DNA from: Arthrobacter pityocampae
Lineage (GTDB): Bacteria; Actinomycetota; Actinomycetes; Actinomycetales; Micrococcaceae
Reading direction: 5' to 3'
Length of the DNA: 64,000 bases
Assembly: GCF_002927275.1 (NCBI RefSeq)
Contig: NZ_PRKW01000005.1
Coordinates: 1-64,000, forward strand
The notes under the pieces are model-generated. The model was not told the origin of the DNA. It worked only from the letters and a program-made list of their open reading frames with translations, and ran no database searches. This document shows, one piece after another, positions 61,398 to 64,000 of this stretch. Each line of letters opens with the position of its first letter. Within the stretch, counting starts at the first letter, position 1. The translations under genes and the position numbers were made by a program.

Positions 61398-62252
61398 CTA
61401 CAGCTCGATGCGCTCCGTCTCGATGACTTCCTTGCGGACCTGACCGGTGACGACCTCGTCGTGCGTGCGGGCCTCACGGGTGACGCGGATCCGCTCGATC
61501 GGCACCACGTCCACCTCGACGCGCGGCTTCTCCTCGTAGAGGACCATCTCGACGACGTCGCCGTTGAAGGCGGTCTCGACGGCCGAGTACAGGCGCTCGC
61601 GCTCGGCCTTGCTGAAGGTGCCCGCGCCGTCGTCGTACAGCGGCGCGCCGTCCTGGACCGGCACGCGCTCGACGACGAGCTCCTCACGACGGATCTGCAC
61701 GGTCATGGTGACGTCCTCGGTGACCACGCGCTTGACGAGGCGAACGCGCTCCGTCTCCCGGAGTTCGGTGCCGACGCGGAGCTGCTCCTCGGAGCGCGTC
61801 ATCGACACGTCGTCGTCGTCGACCGAGCCGCCCACGAAGCCGTCGGAGCGGGTCTCGGAGCGGTTCGTGGAGGCGTCGGTGCGCGAGAAGCGGTCACCGG
61901 AGGGCGAGGACGCACGAGCGGTCTCGTCCGAGGCCGGCAGCAGGCCGTAGTAGCGCAGCAGGTGCTGCTCCTCCTCGGGGCTGAGGTGGCCGTCCTGCGA
62001 CATCTTGGGGGAGTCGTAGACCATGCTGTGCGGATAAGGGAGGCGCACGTCCCGGCCGTCGAGGGTGGCCTCACGGAGGGGTGCGAAGGATTCCGGGCTG
62101 CCGGCGGCGTGCGTCGCGACGGTGACCCAGCTGGGCTCCCCCGTCGCGTCGTCGACGTAGAGCTGGCCCATGGAACCCAGAACGGCTCCGTCGTCGCTCA
62201 GCACGTTCGCGCCGGCGTTCATGGCATCCTTCATCTGTTCAAGCGTGATCAT
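61398..62252 (-). CDS. PRC-barrel and DUF2382 stress protein (second copy in window)
   Basis: A 284-aa protein with the same order as the one at 23088: PRC-barrel at about 5-80 (GSMGQLYVDDATGEPSWVTVATHAAG), a Ser-rich linker at 105-150, and DUF2382 (MTRSEEQLRVGTELRETERVRLVKRVV, Glu/Arg repeats) at 150-284. The ATG at 62252 has AAAGGA at proper spacing; another ATG is one codon earlier. An AAGCATGCTT palindrome lies about 60 bp upstream. Confidence 0.9.
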   Translation of the reverse strand: MITLEQMKDAMNAGANVLSDDGAVLGSMGQLYVDDATGEPSWVTVATHAAGSPESFAPLREATLDGRDVRLPYPHSMVYDSPKMSQDGHLSPEEEQHLLRYYGLLPASDETARASSPSGDRFSRTDASTNRSETRSDGFVGGSVDDDDVSMTRSEEQLRVGTELRETERVRLVKRVVTEDVTMTVQIRREELVVERVPVQDGAPLYDDGAGTFSKAERERLYSAVETAFNGDVVEMVLYEEKPRVEVDVVPIERIRVTREARTHDEVVTGQVRKEVIETERIEL

Positions 62253-62307
62253 CATGATCCTTTCGAGGAGGTTGCTTCCCTTCACCGTAGATCCCGCCCG
62301 AACCGAT

Positions 62308-62322
62308 AGCAAGCATGCTTAT
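62308..62322 (-). promoter_or_regulatory. AAGCATGCTT palindrome upstream of DUF2382 gene
   Basis: AAGCATGCTT (62311-62320) within AATAAGCATGCTTGC on the coding strand. It shares the AAGCATRCT core with elements at 19078 and 22081, all upstream of stress-related genes. Confidence 0.4.
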
Positions 62323-62391
62323 TACCGGACGCGCGCTTCACAATCCCCCAACCCCTCGGCCGTCGGCCCGCGCCGCCCTACACTGTGCCGC

Positions 62392-63582
62392 ATGGACCTG
62401 AGGCGGAGATCCCTTCGGGCGGCGCGCGTCTCGGACGAATCGCACCGCGTCACCACCTTCGAGCTCTTCTTCGACCTGGTCTTCGTGTTCGCGTTCACGC
62501 AGGTCACCGGCTTCATGGCCCATGAGCACTCGTTCCTCGGCGTGCTGCAGGGCATGATCATCCTGGCGATGCTCTGGTGGTCCTGGGTGGCCTACTCGTG
62601 GCTCGGGAACCAGACGCATGTGGACGAGGGCCTCATGCGGCTCGGTCTGTCCGTCGTCATGGTGGCCATGTTCATTGCGGCGCTCGCCATCCCCGAGGCG
62701 TTCGACGACCTGGAAGGGGGCCTCAGCGGGCCCTTCGTCCTCGCGCTCGCGTACTTCGTGGTGCGCGCGATGCATCTCCTGCTCTACCTGTACGCAGCGA
62801 GGGGCGACGGACCGCTCCAGCGGCAGGTCCTCAAGCTGTCCCTGGTGATGGTGCCTGGCGCTGCCCTCATCCTCACGGGCGCGGTGATCGGCGGGACGGC
62901 GCAGACCTGGTTGTGGGCAGCCGGACTCGCCCTAGACATCGCCCTCACCTACCTGACCTCCACGGGCGGGAACTGGCGCCTGTTGTCGGCGGCCCACTGG
63001 ACCGAGCGCCACGGCCTGGTGGTCATCCTCGCGCTCGGCGAGTCGATCGTGGCCATCGGCGTCGGGGCATCGCAGGAGCCCGTGAGCATCCCGATCCTCC
63101 TCGGCGCGGTGTTCGGGATCGCCCTGTCCGTCTGCCTGTGGTGGCTGCACTTCGACGTCACCGCGATCGCCGCCGAGCACCGGTTCGCAGCACTGCACGG
63201 TCCGGAACGCATCTCGGCCGCGGTGGACGCCTACAGCTACCTGCACCTACCCCTCGTGGCCGGGATCATCCTCTCCGCGTTCGGGGTGGAGGACGTCCTG
63301 GCGCACGTCTTCGACACCGCGGATTTCGGTCTGCTCGGCTCGGTCGCGCTCTTCGGCGGAGCCGCCCTGTTCCTGATCGGCAGTTCGGCGTTCTGGCGCC
63401 GCATGGCCGGCTCGTGGAGGAAGCTGCGGCTCGTCGGCGCCGCCGTCCTGCTCCTGGTCGTCCCCGCGGGTGCCCTGCTGGCACCGCTGGCGGCCCTCGC
63501 CCTCGCGGCCGCCCTCGCGGTCGTCCTGGTGGCAGCGGAGACGGCCCTGGATGCCGGGACGAGGGCGTCGATCAGGGAGTAG
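62392..63582 (+). CDS. LtrA-like membrane protein
   Basis: A 396-aa polytopic membrane protein with about ten hydrophobic helices and the low-temperature-requirement A (LtrA) signatures TTFELFFDLVFVFAFTQVT near the start and LVVILALGESIVAIG in the middle. LtrA-family proteins are widespread; their function is not firmly known. Divergent from the DUF2382 gene. Confidence 0.9.
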   Translation: MDLRRRSLRAARVSDESHRVTTFELFFDLVFVFAFTQVTGFMAHEHSFLGVLQGMIILAMLWWSWVAYSWLGNQTHVDEGLMRLGLSVVMVAMFIAALAIPEAFDDLEGGLSGPFVLALAYFVVRAMHLLLYLYAARGDGPLQRQVLKLSLVMVPGAALILTGAVIGGTAQTWLWAAGLALDIALTYLTSTGGNWRLLSAAHWTERHGLVVILALGESIVAIGVGASQEPVSIPILLGAVFGIALSVCLWWLHFDVTAIAAEHRFAALHGPERISAAVDAYSYLHLPLVAGIILSAFGVEDVLAHVFDTADFGLLGSVALFGGAALFLIGSSAFWRRMAGSWRKLRLVGAAVLLLVVPAGALLAPLAALALAAALAVVLVAAETALDAGTRASIRE

Positions 63583-63607
63583 GACGCAATCCGCCGGGAT
63601 CGCGCCG

Positions 63608-63775
63608 CTAGAGGTCGTGCCGGAGGGCGTAGCCGGAACTCGGCAGGGAGCCCACGCTCCAGTCGGCATGGGACGACGGATGATCCGCCGGCACGTCGGC
63701 ACCGACGGTCCGCAGGAGATACCGCACCAGGAGTGCGGCGAGGGCGATGACCAGGAGAATCAGCAGGATGTTCAT
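63608..63775 (-). CDS. Small single-TM protein (55 aa)
   Basis: MNILLILLVIALAALLVRYLL forms one N-terminal membrane helix, followed by a short polar tail (DVPADHPSSHADW). The ATG at 63775 is chosen because it puts the helix at the start. No family recognised; it ends just past the LtrA-like gene. Confidence 0.5.
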   Translation of the reverse strand: MNILLILLVIALAALLVRYLLRTVGADVPADHPSSHADWSVGSLPSSGYALRHDL

Positions 63776-63856
63776 GCATCGATCCTGATCCCATCGGCCG
63801 AGGAAAAGGAGTGGCAGAAAGGACCTGTATCGCTCAAAAGCTGCCACACTGGAGGC

Positions 63857-64000
63857 ATGTTCACCAAGGTCGCCGTGATCGTCCTCCCGGGTCTCGCCGT
63901 CTTCGAGTTCGGCGTGGTCTGCGAGGTGTTCGGCGTGGACCGCTCCGCCCTCGGCGTGGGCCTTCCCGCCTTCGACCTCCGCGTCTGCACGCCCACGCCC
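63857..64000 (+). CDS. GlxA-type transcriptional regulator, N-terminal part (cut by window end)
   Basis: The first 48 codons, MFTKVAVIVLPGLAVFEFGVVCEVFGVDRSALGVG..., match the DJ-1/PfpI-like N-terminal domain of GlxA-family AraC regulators. GGAGG lies just before the ATG. The HTH domain is outside the window. Confidence 0.8.
   Translation, partial: MFTKVAVIVLPGLAVFEFGVVCEVFGVDRSALGVGLPAFDLRVCTPTP

Overview
The window looks like a high-GC actinobacterial chromosome, most likely from Arthrobacter or a close relative in the Micrococcaceae. Supporting signs are Lsr2, several GAF-ANTAR regulators, an IdeR/DtxR-type iron box, PRC-barrel/DUF2382 and CsbD stress proteins, an ECF41-type sigma factor and strongly GC-biased third codon positions. 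The genus is inferred from gene content only.

Bases 1-38,500 form a patchwork accessory region. It opens with an acyltransferase-like tail and a truncated resolvase/res-like segment, which recurs near 31.3 kb beside a decayed resolvase. Next is a putative defence island: an OLD-family ATPase/TOPRIM nuclease, a 5' scrap of a DUF2130 gene, a KTSC protein and an intact DUF2130 protein with a PD-(D/E)XK-like motif. A minus-strand operon (4.8-12.6 kb) follows, encoding a TerB-N/TerB/TerB-C-like protein, a BrxD-like ATPase and a BrxHI/Lhr-like helicase fused to a DEDDh exonuclease, then two unknown proteins. No PglX methylase or PglZ is present, so it is not a complete BREX locus. Next come a secreted HNH-nuclease lipoprotein and an overlapping pair of glycine-rich, membrane-inserting proteins of unknown function.

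Bases 17-38 kb are a stress and regulation zone: GAF and GAF-ANTAR regulators, glutaminase, a small-conductance-channel-like protein, PRC-barrel/DUF2382, CsbD, a frameshifted response regulator, a universal stress protein, MarR and PadR regulators, Lsr2, and decayed recombinases. One tyrosine recombinase has lost its catalytic tyrosine.

Bases 38.8-54.2 kb hold a locus for using galactan-type glycans. A LacI regulator with twin operators controls two ABC permeases, a sugar-binding lipoprotein, a GH42 beta-galactosidase and a secreted multidomain GH30 enzyme (probably endo-beta-1,6-galactanase). GH30 would cut the polymer outside the cell, the ABC system import the oligosaccharides, and GH42 finish them inside. 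Two closely related glycerophosphodiesterase/lamin-tail genes in direct orientation bracket this locus. A small acidic-protein gene next to the second copy is partly duplicated.

Bases 54.7-64 kb look like ordinary chromosome: a cupin, an ECF41 sigma factor, an iron-siderophore ABC system behind an iron box, a VOC protein, a second PRC-barrel/DUF2382 protein, an LtrA-like membrane protein, and the start of a GlxA-type regulator cut by the window edge.
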